A stretch of DNA of 64,000 nt, taken from positions 46,290,356 to 46,354,355 of the forward strand of contig NW_024041150.1 in the NCBI RefSeq assembly GCF_014851395.1, read 5' to 3'. Of the stretch, positions 1 through 13,000 are shown piece by piece. The notes beneath the pieces were generated by a model. It did not search any database. It saw only the letters and a list, made by a program, of their open reading frames with translations, and had not been told where the DNA came from. Every line of letters starts with the position of its first letter. Within the stretch, counting starts at the first letter, position 1. The translations under genes were made by a program, and so were the position numbers. The stretch comes from Micropterus salmoides (lineage: Eukaryota > Chordata > Actinopteri > Centrarchiformes > Centrarchidae).

Positions 1-16
1 CCGGTCTCATTTATAG

Positions 17-163
17 TCCAGCCTGACCCTGAGGCCGGGAGTGACCACGAGAGGCTTTCTGCTGGTCATGGAGGAGGACGACCTCTCTTCAGACTCTGTG
101 TTGTCAAAGAGACAGAGGGAGGCTCAGGACCTGAAGGACAAAGCGCTTCAACCCTGTACTTAA
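17..163 (+). other. possible partial coding exon at window edge
   Basis: A plus-strand frame is open from about base 17 to a TAA at 161-163. It contains an ATG at 68 followed by a polar stretch (MEEDDLSSDSVLSKRQREAQ) that reads like a real acidic/basic protein segment. I do not recognise it. It may be the 3' end of a gene that starts outside the window. Another frame is open from 1 to 615 but runs through a common fish repeat fragment near 505-555, so I do not treat that longer frame as a gene. Confidence 0.2.
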
Positions 164-1695
164 ACTGGGCTTTACAGAAACCTCCGCAGGAAGCGGCCCC
201 TCCCGCTGCAGCTGCCAGCTCTTCTTCTGGAGCGGTGGGAGTCTGGGGTTACGGCCTTCGCCGTCCCGGGTCAGAGCGCCCCGCACGCGCTCAGAAGGAC
301 ACTTCTCTGCTGTGGCTACTCCAAAGCGGTCAGACAGGCTGCTCCTCCGTGCTGACAGAGGTCCAGTGTTATACCACATCTGGATGTCATTATTGGAGAC
401 ATAAATGTAGTGGCATTTTCAGTGTTTTATTTAAAAAAGAAAGAAAATATTCTCCAGAACAGGGAAAAGTAGACTTTGTATTTTCTCTACCCTCCTGGGA
501 AACATCCATCCATCCATCGTCAACCGCTTATCTGGAGCCGATCCCAGCTGATCTCACAGAAACACGTGAAATGAAACGACCCCTTAACCCGGATTTACGC
601 GGCGGTGGCACGTAATGTGTTAAAACTACGTGTCGGCAGCAGGAAAACAAAGTCAGCGAGGCTCATTTGTCGTGGTGGACGCACGGATTCCTGGTTCAAC
701 AACGTCACACGGTGGGCGGCGGAAAATGTGGTTTTCTAGTTTACGAAACGTGCTCCTTTTCTCATTTATTACAGTGGATTAGTTCTATATAACTAACTTG
801 TCTGTGACGTAACTATCAATTTATAGATGGAGTAGTTTTAAAGAAGGTTAAATAGATTGTTCCCTTTTCTCATTTTCAAACGTATTTTCTGTCGTAGCAG
901 CGAATAATATTAATAATTATTATAATGAATCAGAAGACTTTCAGTCGTTACCACGGCAACTACACGTCACGTTACGCGCGCTTCCTCCCGCCTGTTTCTC
1001 CCGCCACCTGACTACAGTAAGTATCTCTGTTTGTTAAAAAGTTATTTCTGTAGCTGTAGCCTGATCTGTGCTGCGTTCGGAGACGAGGTTAAATTTGTTA
1101 GTGCTGCGTTATCTTTCACACGGCTGCCCGCCAAAGCAGTTAGCTCGCCGGCCAACAACATGTGTTTGTCCGACAGCGTGCTGTTAATGAGGTTAAAGTT
1201 TTATTCAAAGTGCAAAGTAAATGTCAGAAGTGTAACGAAGGAGAATCGCCGCCATCAGGGATGGACTGGAATAAAAAGTGGACCTGGAGTCTTTGCAGAG
1301 GATTTGACTGCTCAGTGCGACTCAGTGTCGCTGAGCGTTCACACCTGATATAATTAATGCAGAATTAAATGCACCACTAACTTACAGATAGAAGATCGTT
1401 TCCTCAAAGAGAAACGAGGAAAAGCAGATCGCTCACTGATCCGCTGGTCCCAGGCAGACGTGAGAAACAAACTGGATCTAAGAAGAAAGATCATTTATTA
1501 AACAGTGTTTTGGTGCTTAGACGTATTATAAAATGAGTCAGATAGCACTTTGACTAAATGGTGTTGTGAAAAATGTTCTAACTAATACATGTGACTGATA
1601 ATCCTGCTTAGTTTCCCTGCCTCCAGTCCTTCTGGAACATTTTCACTTTGAAATGAACTGGTTTCATGTTATATTGATCAAAGGCTTAAGCAGAA
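164..1695. other. mostly non-coding; candidate 5' untranslated exon near 0.96-1.02 kb
   Basis: No convincing coding region. A short degraded repeat (CATCCATCCATCG type) lies near 500-550. A GC-rich stretch at about 955-1016 ends in a good splice donor (ACTACA|GTAAGTATC). It could be the untranslated first exon of the gene whose first coding exon is proposed at 1696. This is inference from splice context only. Confidence 0.25.
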
Positions 1696-1785
1696 ATGAC
1701 TTTCTCTGCAGCTGCTTCAGTCCAGAAGAAGGGATCCGGTGCACGAGGAGGCCCCAGACAGAAGATCAAGAGTTGGCAAGTCTCG
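1696..1785 (+). CDS. candidate first coding exon, unidentified gene
   Basis: ATG at 1696 opens 30 codons (MTFSAAASVQKKGSGARGGP then RQKIKSWQVS) ending exactly at a strong donor (TCTCG|GTGAGG). The peptide is basic and rich in Gly, Lys and Arg, like a nuclear-protein N-terminus. Later exon-like pieces near 1990-2190 and 2940-3045, and more at 15.58 and 16.27 kb, lie on the same strand, but I could not show that phases agree across all of them. They may be one host gene stretched by repeats or a decayed gene. No family recognised. Confidence 0.3.
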
Positions 1786-2939
1786 GTGAGGATACTACAG
1801 TAGTAACACTACACTACAGTTTTTGCAATTTCCACCATTTATTAACTCATCTAATTAATCATAATCAAGCACGATGTTTGGTCAGCTCCACTACAGACTC
1901 ACAGTGTCACTGATATATATACTTGTGTGTGATCATAATCATGAGTTCAGACCTTTTAAGGACAAGTGAATGTATGTTTTTGTCTCCAAGAGTTAAGGGA
2001 CACCAGCAGTCCAGGTTCCGGAGGAGCTTCTCACAGATGTGAGAATGAAAACTGCGAGGCCGGTGCTTTTTGGTGCAAAGCTCTGAGCCGAGAGAGGATT
2101 CATCCAGAGAAATGTCTTCCATGGCAGAGAGGCTGTGTTCCATGGCTTCTCCCTACAACTGCTGTGGCGGTGAATGAAAATGGCCAGTTAAAATTAGCAT
2201 TATATCAAATCTTCTCGTACTTATAGTTCCTCAAATGTTGGTGTAGAGAGCGCACGTGTTTATATTTAACAGTGTTTCTAAATGACATTTGTTCTAAAAT
2301 GCGAATCTCATTCTAAGCTTATTCTCTAAGCTGTGAAATTTAATAGCTGAATAACAAAAGTCTGGTTGGTTTTGACAGTTCTGACCAGCGTATCTTTGAC
2401 CAGCTAAGTCGACTGCGTCTTAATATTTGTGCTGATAACTGTGCTTCAACATAGCGACAGTTGGAATAGTGCTGTGGCCAGTTTGGATTAATTGTTGGCT
2501 TTTAAAGCACAGTTTTGAAAGCGAGGTTTTGGGAAATGCATCTGAGGGACTGAGGAGAAGCTGTAGATACATCTTCATAACTTCATAACTTCTTTCTGTT
2601 TTGCAGTATGTCAGCTGCCTGTTCCTGCGCCAAGGTCAATTTGTGAATGACCTCGTGACCTCCCGCTCACTCCAGGGAAGCATATTTCTGTGGTCACCAT
2701 CAACGCTATGTTGTTGTGAAAGCCATCCTTAATGTTTCCCACCGTGTGCAACGCAAAGCTTTTTATCACCATGTCATTTTCAGGCTAATAGCTAATACAT
2801 CATATATTTGTATCTCTGTACAGTGTATTCACTTATTGTCTAACACAAACAGTAGCCCTCCAGGTTGTCTTTGAGTGGCCATAACATACATTTGAACAAA
2901 TAGTAAATGCTGTACTACTGACGCACGTTATCTTATCAG

Positions 2940-3045
2940 GACGGGACTGAGGAGCCACCCATATATGAGGGCTTGTTCCTGGCCAAGGACCAGCAAGTTG
3001 CTGCCTTTGTTGACCTCGTCAGAGGCAACATGACGAGTGTTAGAA
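2940..3045 (+). CDS. candidate internal exon, unidentified gene
   Basis: After a pyrimidine-containing acceptor (TTATCTTATCAG) the frame begins DGTEEPPIYEGLFLAKDQQV and continues AAFVDLVRGNM. Its composition resembles a folded helical segment. The 3' limit is uncertain, since no strong donor is visible before the frame drifts into intron-like sequence. It lies immediately upstream of the 29-bp minisatellite. Family unknown; possibly part of the same gene as the exons at 1.7 and 15.6 kb. Confidence 0.25.
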
Positions 3046-3153
3046 CATTTCATTTGGTTTTTATTATAGTTGTTTTAGTTTGGGCTTTTCATGCATCTTA
3101 AAATGTGTTTGTGTTTGCTTGCAGAGTGGTGTTTATCTTTCCTTAGTAGCAGC

Positions 3154-5276
3154 CAAGTATTATATTTATCATAGATTTTGTTATAGTATTATATTTATCA
3201 CAGATTTTGTTATAGTATTATATTTATCACAGATTTTGTTGTAGTATTATATTTATCATAGATTTTGTTATAGTATTATATTTATCACAGATTTTGTTGT
3301 AGTATTATATTTATCACAGATTTTGTTATAGTATTATATTTATCATAGATTTTGTTATAATATTATATTTATCACAGATTTTGTTATAGTATTATATTTA
3401 TCATAGATTTTGTTATAGTATTATATTTATCACAGATTTTGTTGTAGTATTATATTTATCACAGATTTTGTTATAGTATTATATTTATCATAGATTTTGT
3501 TATAATATTATATTTATCATAGATTTTGTTATAGTATTATATTTATCATAGATTTTGTTATAGTATTATATTTATCATAGATTTTGTTATAGTATTATTA
3601 TATTTATCATAGATTTTGTTATAGTATTATATTTATCACAGATTTTGTTATAGTATTATATTTATCACAGATTTTGTTATAGTATTATATTTATCATAGA
3701 TTTTGTTATAATATTATATTTATCACAGATTTTGTTATAGTATTATATTTATCATAGATTTTGTTATAGTATTATATTTATCACAGATTTTGTTGTAGTA
3801 TTATATTTATCACAGATTTTGTTATAGTATTATATTTATCATAGATTTTGTTATAATATTATATTTATCATAGATTTTGTTATAGTATTATATTTATCAT
3901 AGATTTTGTTATAATATTATATTTATCACAGATTTTGTTATAGTATTATATTTATCATAGATTTTGTTATAATATTATATTTATCACAGATTTTGTTATA
4001 GTATTATATTTATCATAGATTTTGTTATAATATTATATTTATCACAGATTTTGTTATAGTATTATATTTATCACAGATTTTGTTATAGTATTATATTTAT
4101 CATAGATTTTGTTATAATATTATATTTATCACAGATTTTGTTATAGTATTATATTTATCATAGATTTTGTTATAATATTATATTTATCACAGATTTTGTT
4201 ATAGTATTATATTTATCATAGATTTTGTTATAATATTATATTTATCATAGATTTTGTTATAGTATTATATTTATCACAGATTTTGTTATAATATTATATT
4301 TATCATAGATTTTGTTATAGTATTATATTTATCACAGATTTTGTTATAGTATTATATTTATCATAGATTTTGTTATAGTATTATATTTATCACAGATTTT
4401 GTTGTAGTATTATATTTATCATAGATTTTGTTGTAGTATTATATTTATTATAGATTTTGTTCTAGTATTATATTTATTATAGATTTTGTTCTAGTATTAT
4501 ATTTATCACAGATTTTGTTGTAGTATTATATTTATCACAGATTTTGTTATAGTATTATATTTATCATAGATTTTGTTGTAGTATTATATTTATCACAGAT
4601 TTTGTTATAGTATTATATTTATCACAGATTTTGTGATAGTATTATATTTATCATAGATTTTGTTATAGTATTATATTTATCACAGATTTTGTTCTAGTAT
4701 TATATTTATCATAGATTTTGTTCTAGTATTATATTTATTATAGATTTTGTTCTAGTATTATATTTATCACAGATTTTGTTCTAGTATTATATTTATCATA
4801 GATTTTGTTGTAGTATTATATTTATCATAGATTTTGTTGTAGTATTATATTTATCACAGATTTTGTTGTAGTATTATATTTATCATAGATTTTGTTGTAG
4901 TATTATATTTATCACAGATTTTGTTGTAGTATTATATTTATCACAGATTTTGTTATAGTATTATATTTATCATAGATTTTGTTATAGTATTATATTTATT
5001 ACAGATTTTGTTATAGTATTATTATATTTATCATAGATTTTGTTATAGTATTATATTTATTACAGATTTTGTTATAGTATTATTATATTTATCATAGATT
5101 TTGTTATAGTATTATATTTATCATAGATTTTGTTATAGTATTATATTTATCATAGATTTTGTTATAGTATTATATTTATCATAGATTTTGTTATAGTATT
5201 ATATTTATCATAGATTTTGTTGTAGTATTATATTTATCACAGATTTTGTTATAGTATAATATTTATCATAGATTTT
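3154..5276. repeat. 29-bp AT-rich minisatellite, about 72 units
   Basis: Head-to-tail units built around TATTATATTTATCAYAGATT followed by TTGTTRTAG, period 29 bp. A few units carry an extra TAT, e.g. near 3595, 5020 and 5080. Variation is concentrated at two positions: C/T in ATCAYAG, and A/G/C before TAGTATT. The array stops directly against the truncated 3' end of LINE copy A. No coding potential. Confidence 0.95.
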
Positions 5277-5635
5277 GAAAATGATTATAATAACAATAAT
5301 AACAATAGGACTAGTAACAATAGTCGTTGCAGTAGAGGGTGTCGAGCAGGAACACGGGGGCAGCAGGTGACCCGCAACCACAGATCCAGACTCCACAGCT
5401 CCAGAGCCAGAAAACCTGCAGGAAGTGATAGGAGGAGAGAGGAGAGAGACGAAAGCACAAGACTACCAGAAAGGGGAGAAGTTGTGTTAGTAACATGCAA
5501 TAATGGGATGAGGTTGCATACAGGGGGAGAGAAAGTAGAGGAGAGAGGAGCTCAGTGCATCATGGGAAATCCCCCGGCAGTCTAGGCCTATAGCAGCATA
5601 ACTAAGGGATGGTTCAGGACTCACCTGAGCCAGCC

Positions 5636-8600
5636 CTAACTATAAGCTTTATCAAAGAGGAAAGTCTTAAGCCTACTCTTAAATGTGGAGATGGTGTCTG
5701 CCTCCTGAACCCAAACTGGAACCTGGTTCCAAAGGAGAGGAGCTTGATAGCTGAACGCTCTGGCTCCTAGTCTACTTTTGGAGACTCTAGGAACCACAAG
5801 TAACCCTGCATTCTGGGAGCGCAGTGCTCTGGTGGGGTAGTAAGGTACTATGAGCTCTTTCAGATAAGATGGTGCCTGACCATTAAGAGCTTTGTAGGTA
5901 AGAAGAATGATTTTAAATTCTATTCTGGATTTTACTGGAAGCCAATGCAAAGAAGCTAAAACAGGAGAAATGTGATCCCTTTTCCTGGTTCCTGTCAGAA
6001 CACGTGCTGCAGCATTCTGGATCAGCTGAAGAGTCTTAATGGACTTTTTCGAGCAGCCTGATAATAAGGAATTGCAGTAATCCAGCCTAGAAGTAACAAA
6101 TGCTAGTTTTTCTGCATCATTTTTAGACAGGATGTTCCTGATTTTCGCAATATTACGTAGGTGAAAAAAGGCGGTCCTTGAAATTTGCTTAATGTGAGAC
6201 TTAAACGACATGTCCTGATCAAAGATAACTCCAAGATTCCTCACAGTGGTGCTGGAGGCCAAGGCGATGCCATCCAGGGAAACTATATCTTTAGATAATG
6301 CGTCACGGAGGTGCTTAGGCCCCAGAGCAATAACTTCAGTTTTATCTGAGTTTAACATTAGAAAATTACAGCTCATCCAGGTTTTAACATCCTGAAGGCA
6401 CATTTGAAGTTTAGCTAACTGATGAGTTTCATCTGGCTTGATCGATAGATATAACTGAGTATCATCTGCATAACAATGAAAGCTTATGGAATGTTTCCTG
6501 ATAATATTGCCTAAAGGAAGCATATATAAAGTGAAGAGGATTGGTCCAAGGACAGATCCTTGAGGAACTCCATGAGTAACTTTGGCGTGCATGGAGGACT
6601 CATCGTTAACATGTACAAACTGAAATCGATCTGATAAATAGGACTTAAACCAGCTTAGAGCGGTTCCTTTAATGCCAATGAAATATTCCAGTCTCTGCAA
6701 TAGGATCTGATGGTCAATGGTATCAAATGCAGCACTAAGATCTAATAAAACCAGTACAGAGACAAGTCCTTTGTCTGATGCAATAAGGAGGTCATTAGTA
6801 ATTTTCACCAGTGCTGTCTCTGTGCTATGATGAGCTCTAAATCCTGACTGAAAATCCTCAAATAAACTATTGCTCTGTAGAAAGTCACACAGCTGTTTAG
6901 CAACTGCTTTCTCCAGAACCTTAGAGAGAAATGGAAGGTTAGATATAGGTCTATAGTTGGCTAAAACATCCGGATCAAGTTTGGGCTTTTTCAGAAGAGG
7001 TTTAATTACAGCTACTTTAAAGTACTGTGGTACATAGCCTGTTGATAAAGATAGATTGATCATATCTAGTATAGAGGTGCTGACTAAGGGTAAAACATCT
7101 TTAAGCAGCCTAGTCGGGATGGGGTCTAAGAGGCAGGTTGATGGTTTAGATGAAGAAATTATTGAAGTTAGTTGGTAAAGATTGAGGGAAGCAAAACAGT
7201 CTAAACATGTATCTGGTTCTACAGCTGTTTCTAAGGTTCCTGAGTTAAGAGATAAGTCGGTGCCAATTGAGGGCAGGTCTTGGTGAATTTTGTCTCTAAT
7301 AGCTAGAATTTTATCATTAAAGAAGCTCATGAAGTCGTAACTACTGAGAGCTATGGGAATACTTGGCTCAATAGAGCTGTGACTCTCTGTCAGCCTGGCT
7401 ACAGTGCTGAAAAGAAACCTGGGGTTGTTCCTATTTTCCTCTATTAATGACGAGTAGTACGCTGCTCTGGCATTACGGAGGGCCTTCCTATAAGTTTTAA
7501 GACTATCTTGCCAAATTAAACGAGAATTTTCCACTTTGGTGGAACGCCAATTCCTCTCAAGTTTCCGTGATATTTGCTTTAATTTGCGAGTTTCAGTATT
7601 ATACCATGGAGCTAACCGTCTTTGTTTTAGTATTTTCTTTTTTAGAGGGGCTACAGAGTCGAGTGTCATTCGCAGCGAGCCAGCAGCACTATCAACAAGA
7701 TGATCGATTTGGGAGGGACTGAAATTAGCATAGGAGTCCTCCGTTACTTTGTGACTAGATAATGTATTTAGAGCTGATGGAATCGCATCCTTAAATTTAG
7801 CTACAGCACTATCAGACAGACATCTTGTATAGAAATTTTTGCCCAATGGCGTGTAGTTCAGCAATACAAACTCAAAAGTTATCAAACAGTGGTCGGATAA
7901 AGAGGGATTCTGTGGAAACACCACTAAATGTTCAATTTCAATACCATACACCAGAACAAGGTCGAGGGTGTGGTTAAAACAGTGAGTCGGTTCATGAACA
8001 CTCTGAGAGAAGCCAATGGAATCTAACAGAGAGATAAACGCAGTACTGAAGCTGTCATTCTCAACGTCCACATGAATATTAAAATCCCCTACAATAATAA
8101 CTTTGTCCGTTTTAAGGACTAAAGTTGACAAAAACTCTGCAAATTCAGATAAGAATTCAGAGTACGGACCAGGTGCTCGGTACTCTATAACAAAAAGAAT
8201 TGGTTGCAGTGATTTCCAACTTGGGTGTGAAAGACTAAGAACAAGACTTTCAAATGAGTTATAGTTTAGTTTAGATTTAGAGCTGATTAGTAGGCTAGAG
8301 TGGAAGATAGCTGCAACTCCACCTCCTCGGCCTGTGCCTCGAGGAATGTGAGTATTAATATGACTGGGAGGGGTGGATTCATTTAGGCTAACATATTCTC
8401 CATCACCCAGCCAGGTTTCAGTAAGACCAAATAAATCAATATCATAATCTGATATTAGTTCATTTACTAGTACACCTTTAGAAGAGAGAGATCTGATGTT
8501 TAAGAGTCCACATTTAACTCTCCTATTCGTTTGCACTATTGCTCTTGTGGTTTTAATTTTTATGAGGTTTTTATGCACAGCTCCTCTTCTGTTTACCTTT

Positions 8601-8707
8601 TTAAATAATTTCGATGGTCGGGGGACAGACACCGTCACTATAGGATTTTCACTAAGTAACTCCTGAAATGGAGGAGCAGAGAAGTGTGTTAGACTGCGAC
8701 TCTGCAT
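5636..8707 (-). CDS. LINE ORF2: endonuclease and reverse transcriptase
   Basis: Open for 1023 codons. N-terminal APE-like endonuclease (about residues 65-290) shows CGLLNIRS, the catalytic LTETW Glu, GDFN and SDHCLI motifs. Reverse transcriptase (about 540-840) shows YRPISNLPFLSKVLEK, the first Asp in LLDLSAAFDTIDH, GVPQGSVLGP and the catalytic YADD. The C-terminal region (RLDYCNSLLSG to the end) is typical of CR1/L2 proteins. It nicks DNA and reverse-transcribes LINE RNA at the target. Relative to copy B there is a 6-bp in-frame deletion (EKLAFVT versus EKLVHAFVT). The ATG at 8705-8707 is absent in copy B, so the true start may lie elsewhere or use ORF1-coupled translation. Confidence 0.92.
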   Translation of the reverse strand: MQSRSLTHFSAPPFQELLSENPIVTVSVPRPSKLFKKVNRRGAVHKNLIKIKTTRAIVQTNRRVKCGLLNIRSLSSKGVLVNELISDYDIDLFGLTETWLGDGEYVSLNESTPPSHINTHIPRGTGRGGGVAAIFHSSLLISSKSKLNYNSFESLVLSLSHPSWKSLQPILFVIEYRAPGPYSEFLSEFAEFLSTLVLKTDKVIIVGDFNIHVDVENDSFSTAFISLLDSIGFSQSVHEPTHCFNHTLDLVLVYGIEIEHLVVFPQNPSLSDHCLITFEFVLLNYTPLGKNFYTRCLSDSAVAKFKDAIPSALNTLSSHKVTEDSYANFSPSQIDHLVDSAAGSLRMTLDSVAPLKKKILKQRRLAPWYNTETRKLKQISRKLERNWRSTKVENSRLIWQDSLKTYRKALRNARAAYYSSLIEENRNNPRFLFSTVARLTESHSSIEPSIPIALSSYDFMSFFNDKILAIRDKIHQDLPSIGTDLSLNSGTLETAVEPDTCLDCFASLNLYQLTSIISSSKPSTCLLDPIPTRLLKDVLPLVSTSILDMINLSLSTGYVPQYFKVAVIKPLLKKPKLDPDVLANYRPISNLPFLSKVLEKAVAKQLCDFLQSNSLFEDFQSGFRAHHSTETALVKITNDLLIASDKGLVSVLVLLDLSAAFDTIDHQILLQRLEYFIGIKGTALSWFKSYLSDRFQFVHVNDESSMHAKVTHGVPQGSVLGPILFTLYMLPLGNIIRKHSISFHCYADDTQLYLSIKPDETHQLAKLQMCLQDVKTWMSCNFLMLNSDKTEVIALGPKHLRDALSKDIVSLDGIALASSTTVRNLGVIFDQDMSFKSHIKQISRTAFFHLRNIAKIRNILSKNDAEKLAFVTSRLDYCNSLLSGCSKKSIKTLQLIQNAAARVLTGTRKRDHISPVLASLHWLPVKSRIEFKIILLTYKALNGQAPSYLKELIVPYYPTRALRSQNAGLLVVPRVSKSRLGARAFSYQAPLLWNQVPVWVQEADTISTFKSRLKTFLFDKAYS

Positions 8708-8794
8708 AGGGTTTTGGGTGGGTAACTGCTGAAAAAGAAGGGCAGAGAAGTGTGTTAAACTGCGACTCTGCCTCCTGGTCTCAACTCTGGGTTG

Positions 8795-9684
8795 TCATGG
8801 ATTTGGTCCACTAATAAACTTGGCCAGATTTCTCGAAATAAGAGCTGCTCCTTCCCAAGTGGGATGGATGCCGTCTCTCCGGATCAGACCAGGTCTTCCC
8901 CAGAAAGTCTGCCAATGATCTACAAAGCCCACATCGTTTGCTGGACACCACCTCGACAACCAGCGGCGGAATGACGACATGCGGCTATACATGTCATCAC
9001 TGGTCAGATTTGGCAGGGGTCCAGAGAAAACTACGGTGTCCGACATTGTTTTTGCATATGTACACACCGACTCAACATTAATCTTAGTGACCTCCGATTG
9101 GCGTAACCGGGAGTCATTACCGCCGACGTGAATAACAATCTTACTGTATTTACGTTTATCCTTAGCCAGCAGTTTCAAATAAGACTCAATGTCGCCCGCT
9201 CTGGCCCCAGGGATGCACTTAACTATGGCCGCTGGCTTCGCCAACTTCACGTTTCTCAAAATGGAACTGCCAATGATCAGAGTTGGTTTCTCAGCGGGTG
9301 GGTCGCTGAGTGGGGAAAATCTGTTAGAGACGTGAACAGGTTGATGATGCCCCGTGGACTTTGAATGCTTACGACTATTCCTCCTTCGGACAGTCACCCA
9401 GCCCCCCCCCCTTTCCTGGCTGCACAGGAGATGCCGGAGGACGGCTACCAGAGGCTAACTCAGGCCGTTCTGCACCGACTACCGGGGACTGGCTAGCTAC
9501 AGTAGCTAAAGACTGATCTACCAAGGTGCGGAGCTTCTAAATCACTGAGCCTCACCTCCATGTCTATAAATAAACTACACTTATTACACGTACCATTACC
9601 GCTAAAGGAGGCAGAGGAGTAACTGAACATCTGACACACCGAGCAGGAGAAAGTAGGAGAGAGAGTGGGAGAAGGAGAAGCCAT
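8795..9684 (-). pseudogene. LINE ORF1 (esterase type), frameshifted
   Basis: Corresponds to the intact ORF1 of copy B but is split. The first part (9684 to about 9493, a Cys-pair motif CSVCQMF...CNKC) ends early because 5 bases are missing near 9530. The tract of Cs near 9403-9411 is also longer than in copy B, giving a second frameshift. The downstream part (from 9397) is an SGNH-hydrolase fold with IIGSSILRN, HVGGND and RDGIHP, carrying the Ser, Asn and Asp/His positions expected of that family. ORF1 esterases are known in CR1/L2 LINEs and are thought to act in RNP or membrane association. This copy probably cannot make full-length ORF1 protein. Confidence 0.85.
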
Positions 9685-10016
9685 TGCTAGCTGCTAAGCT
9701 AAAGTCGCTAATGGCTAAGCTAAAGTACTGTAGCGTTAGCTACCAAAACTTTAGAACAACTATGAGATTGAACAGCAGTCACTAAAAGATGGAAAGAACT
9801 GTGAGTGCTTAGGCAAAATTACTGTAAAGAATAAGTGTTTAGCGAACAGTTGGCCGCTGTAATCAAACAAATGTAACTGTTATTTAGCGAGAGCAGCACA
9901 ACACGGTACCAACACACAAGCACCGGAAACGGAAATGAGTCGACACGCTTACCGCAATACGTCAGCAGGAAGAGAGTCAATGGTTATTGTTTGATGCTTT
10001 TATTATATTTTATTTA

Positions 10017-13000
10017 ATGCCTTTATTATACTGGCATGGTCATATAAGAATTAAAATGCCTTTATTATACCGGCATGGTCATATAAGAATTAAAATGCCT
10101 TTATTATACTGGCATGGTCATATAAGAATTAAAATGCCTTTATTATACCGGCATGGTCATATAAGAATTAAAATGCCTTTATTATAATGGCATGGTCATA
10201 TAAGAATTAAAATGCCTTTATTATACTGGCATGGTCATATAAGAATTAAAATGCCTTTATTATACCGGCATGGTCATATAAGAATTAAAATGCCTTTATT
10301 ATAATGGCATGGTCACATAAGAATTAAAATGCCTTTATTATACTGGCTTGGTCATATAAGAATTAAAATGCCTTTATTATACTGGCTTTGTCATATAAGA
10401 ATTAAAATGCCTTTATTATACTGGCTTGGTCATATAAGAATTAAAATGCCTTTATTATACTGGCATGGTCATATAAGAATTAAAATGCCTTTATTATAAT
10501 GGCATGGTCATATAAGAATTAAAATGCCTTTATTATAATGGCATGGTCATATAAGAATTAAAATGCCTTTATTATACCGGCATGGTCATATAAGAATTAA
10601 AATGCCTTTATTATAATGGCATGGTCATATAAGAATTAAAATGCCTTTATTATACCGGCATGGTCATATAAGAATTAAAATGCCTTTATTATACCGGCAT
10701 GGTCACATAAGAATTAAAATGCCTTTATTATACTGGCATGGTCACATAAGAATTAAAATGCCTTTATTATACCGGCATGGTCATATAAGAATTAAAATGC
10801 CTTTATTATACCGGCATGGTCATATAAGAATTAAAATGCCTTTATTATAATGGCATGGTCATATAAGAATTAAAATGCCTTTATTATACCGGCATGGTCA
10901 TATAAGAATTAAAATGCCTTTATTATACCGGCATGGTCATATAAGAATTAAAATGCCTTTATTATACCGGCATGGTCATATAGGAATTAAAATGCCTTTA
11001 TTATACTGGCATGGTCATATAAGAATTAAAATGCCTTTATTATACCGGCATGGTCATATAAGAATTAAAATGCCTTTATTATACCGGCATGGTCACATAA
11101 GAATTAAAATGCCTTTATTATAATGGCATGGTCATATAAGAATTAAAATGCCTTTATTATAATGGCATGGTCATATAAGAATTAAAATGCCTTTATTATA
11201 CCGGCATGGTCATATAAGAATTAAAATGTCTTTATTATACTGGCATGGTCATATAGGAATTAAAATGCCTTTATTATACTGGCATGGTCATATAGGAATT
11301 AAAATGCCTTTATTATACTGGCATGGTCATATAAGAATTAAAATGCCTTTATTATACCGGCATGGTCATATAAGAATTAAAATGCCTTTATTATAATGGC
11401 ATGGTCATATAAGAATTAAAATGCCTTTATTATACCGGCATGGTCATATAAGAATTAAAATGCCTTTATTATACCGGCATGGTCATATAAGAATTAAAAT
11501 GCCTTTATTATACCGGCATGGTCATATAGGAATTAAAATGCCTTTATTATACCGGCATGGTCATATAAGAATTAAAATGCCTTTATTATAATGGCATGGT
11601 CATATAAGAATTAAAATGCCTTTATTATAATGGCATGGTCATATAAGAATTAAAATGCCTTTATTATAATGGCGTGGTCATATAAGAATTAAAATGCCTT
11701 TATTATAATGGCGTGGTCATATAAGAATTAAAATGCCTTTATTATACTGGCGTGGTCATATAAGAATTAAAATGTCTTTATTATACCGGCGTGGTCACAT
11801 AAGAATTAAAATGCCTTTATTATACCGGCGTGGTCATATAAGAATTAAAATGTCTTTATTATACCGGCGTGGTCATATAAGAATTAAAATGCCTTTATTA
11901 TACTGGCATGGTCATATAAGAATTAAAATGCCTTTATTATACCGGCATGGTCATATAAGAATTAAAATGCCTTTATTATAATGGCATGGTCATATAAGAA
12001 TTAAAATGCCTTTATTATACTGGCATGGTCATATAAGAATTAAAATGCCTTTATTATACTGGCATGGTCATATAAGAATTAAAATGCCTTTATTATACTG
12101 GCATGGTCACATAAGAATTAAAATGCCTTTATTATACCGGCATGGTCATATAAGAATTAAAATGCCTTTATTATACCGGCATGGTCATATAAGAATTAAA
12201 ATGCCTTTATTATACTGGCATGGTCATATAAGAATTAAAATGCCTTTATTATACTGGCATGGTCATATAAGAATTAAAATGCCTTTATTATACTGGCATG
12301 GTCATATAAGAATTAAAATGCCTTTATTATACTGGCATGGTCATATAAGAATTAAAATGCCTTTATTATACCGGCATGGTCATATAAGAATTAAAATGCC
12401 TTTATTATACCGGCATGGTCATATAAGAATTAAAATGCCTTTATTATAATGGCGTGGTCATATAAGAATTAAAATGCCTTTATTATACTGGCGTGGTCAC
12501 ATAAGAATTAAAATGCCTTTATTATACCGGCGTGGTCATATAAGAATTAAAATGTCTTTATTATACCGGCGTGGTCATATAAGAATTAAAATGCCTTTAT
12601 TATACTGGCATGGTCATATAAGAATTAAAATGCCTTTATTATACCGGCATGGTCATATAAGAATTAAAATGCCTTTATTATACTGGCATGGTCATATAAG
12701 AATTAAAATGCCTTTATTATACCGGCATGGTCATATAAGAATTAAAATGCCTTTATTATAATGGCATGGTCATATAAGAATTAAAATGCCTTTATTATAC
12801 TGGCATGGTCACATAAGAATTAAAATGCCTTTATTATAATGGCATGGTCATATAAGAATTAAAATGCCTTTATTATACTGGCATGGTCACATAAGAATTA
12901 AAATGCCTTTATTATACTGGCATGGTCATATAAGAATTAAAATGCCTTTATTATAATGGCATGGTCATATAAGAATTAAAATGCCTTTATTATACTGGCA

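Larger units (their letters stand above)
5279..9964 (-). mobile_element. CR1/L2-clade LINE, copy A (3' end truncated)
   Basis: A non-LTR retrotransposon on the minus strand, nearly identical to copy B at 49.6-54.7 kb. Its 5' end (minus-strand TGACGTATTGCGG) is at the same base as in copy B, so the 5' end is complete. At the 3' side it lacks the last ~0.47 kb and the AATTG-type tail present in copy B, and instead abuts the 29-bp minisatellite. No target-site duplication is evident. Organisation is 5'UTR, ORF1 with esterase domain (broken here), ORF2 with endonuclease and reverse transcriptase, and a 3'UTR remnant. CR1/L2 clade is from recall of ORF1 and ORF2 architecture; a formal clade needs a tree. 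Confidence 0.9.

Noticed and set aside
8792..9364. Plus-strand frames inside LINE copies A and B (also 53,565-53,747 and 49,799-50,353)
   Set aside because: Antisense shadows of ORF1 or the GA-rich 3'UTR; the minus strand carries the recognised motifs.
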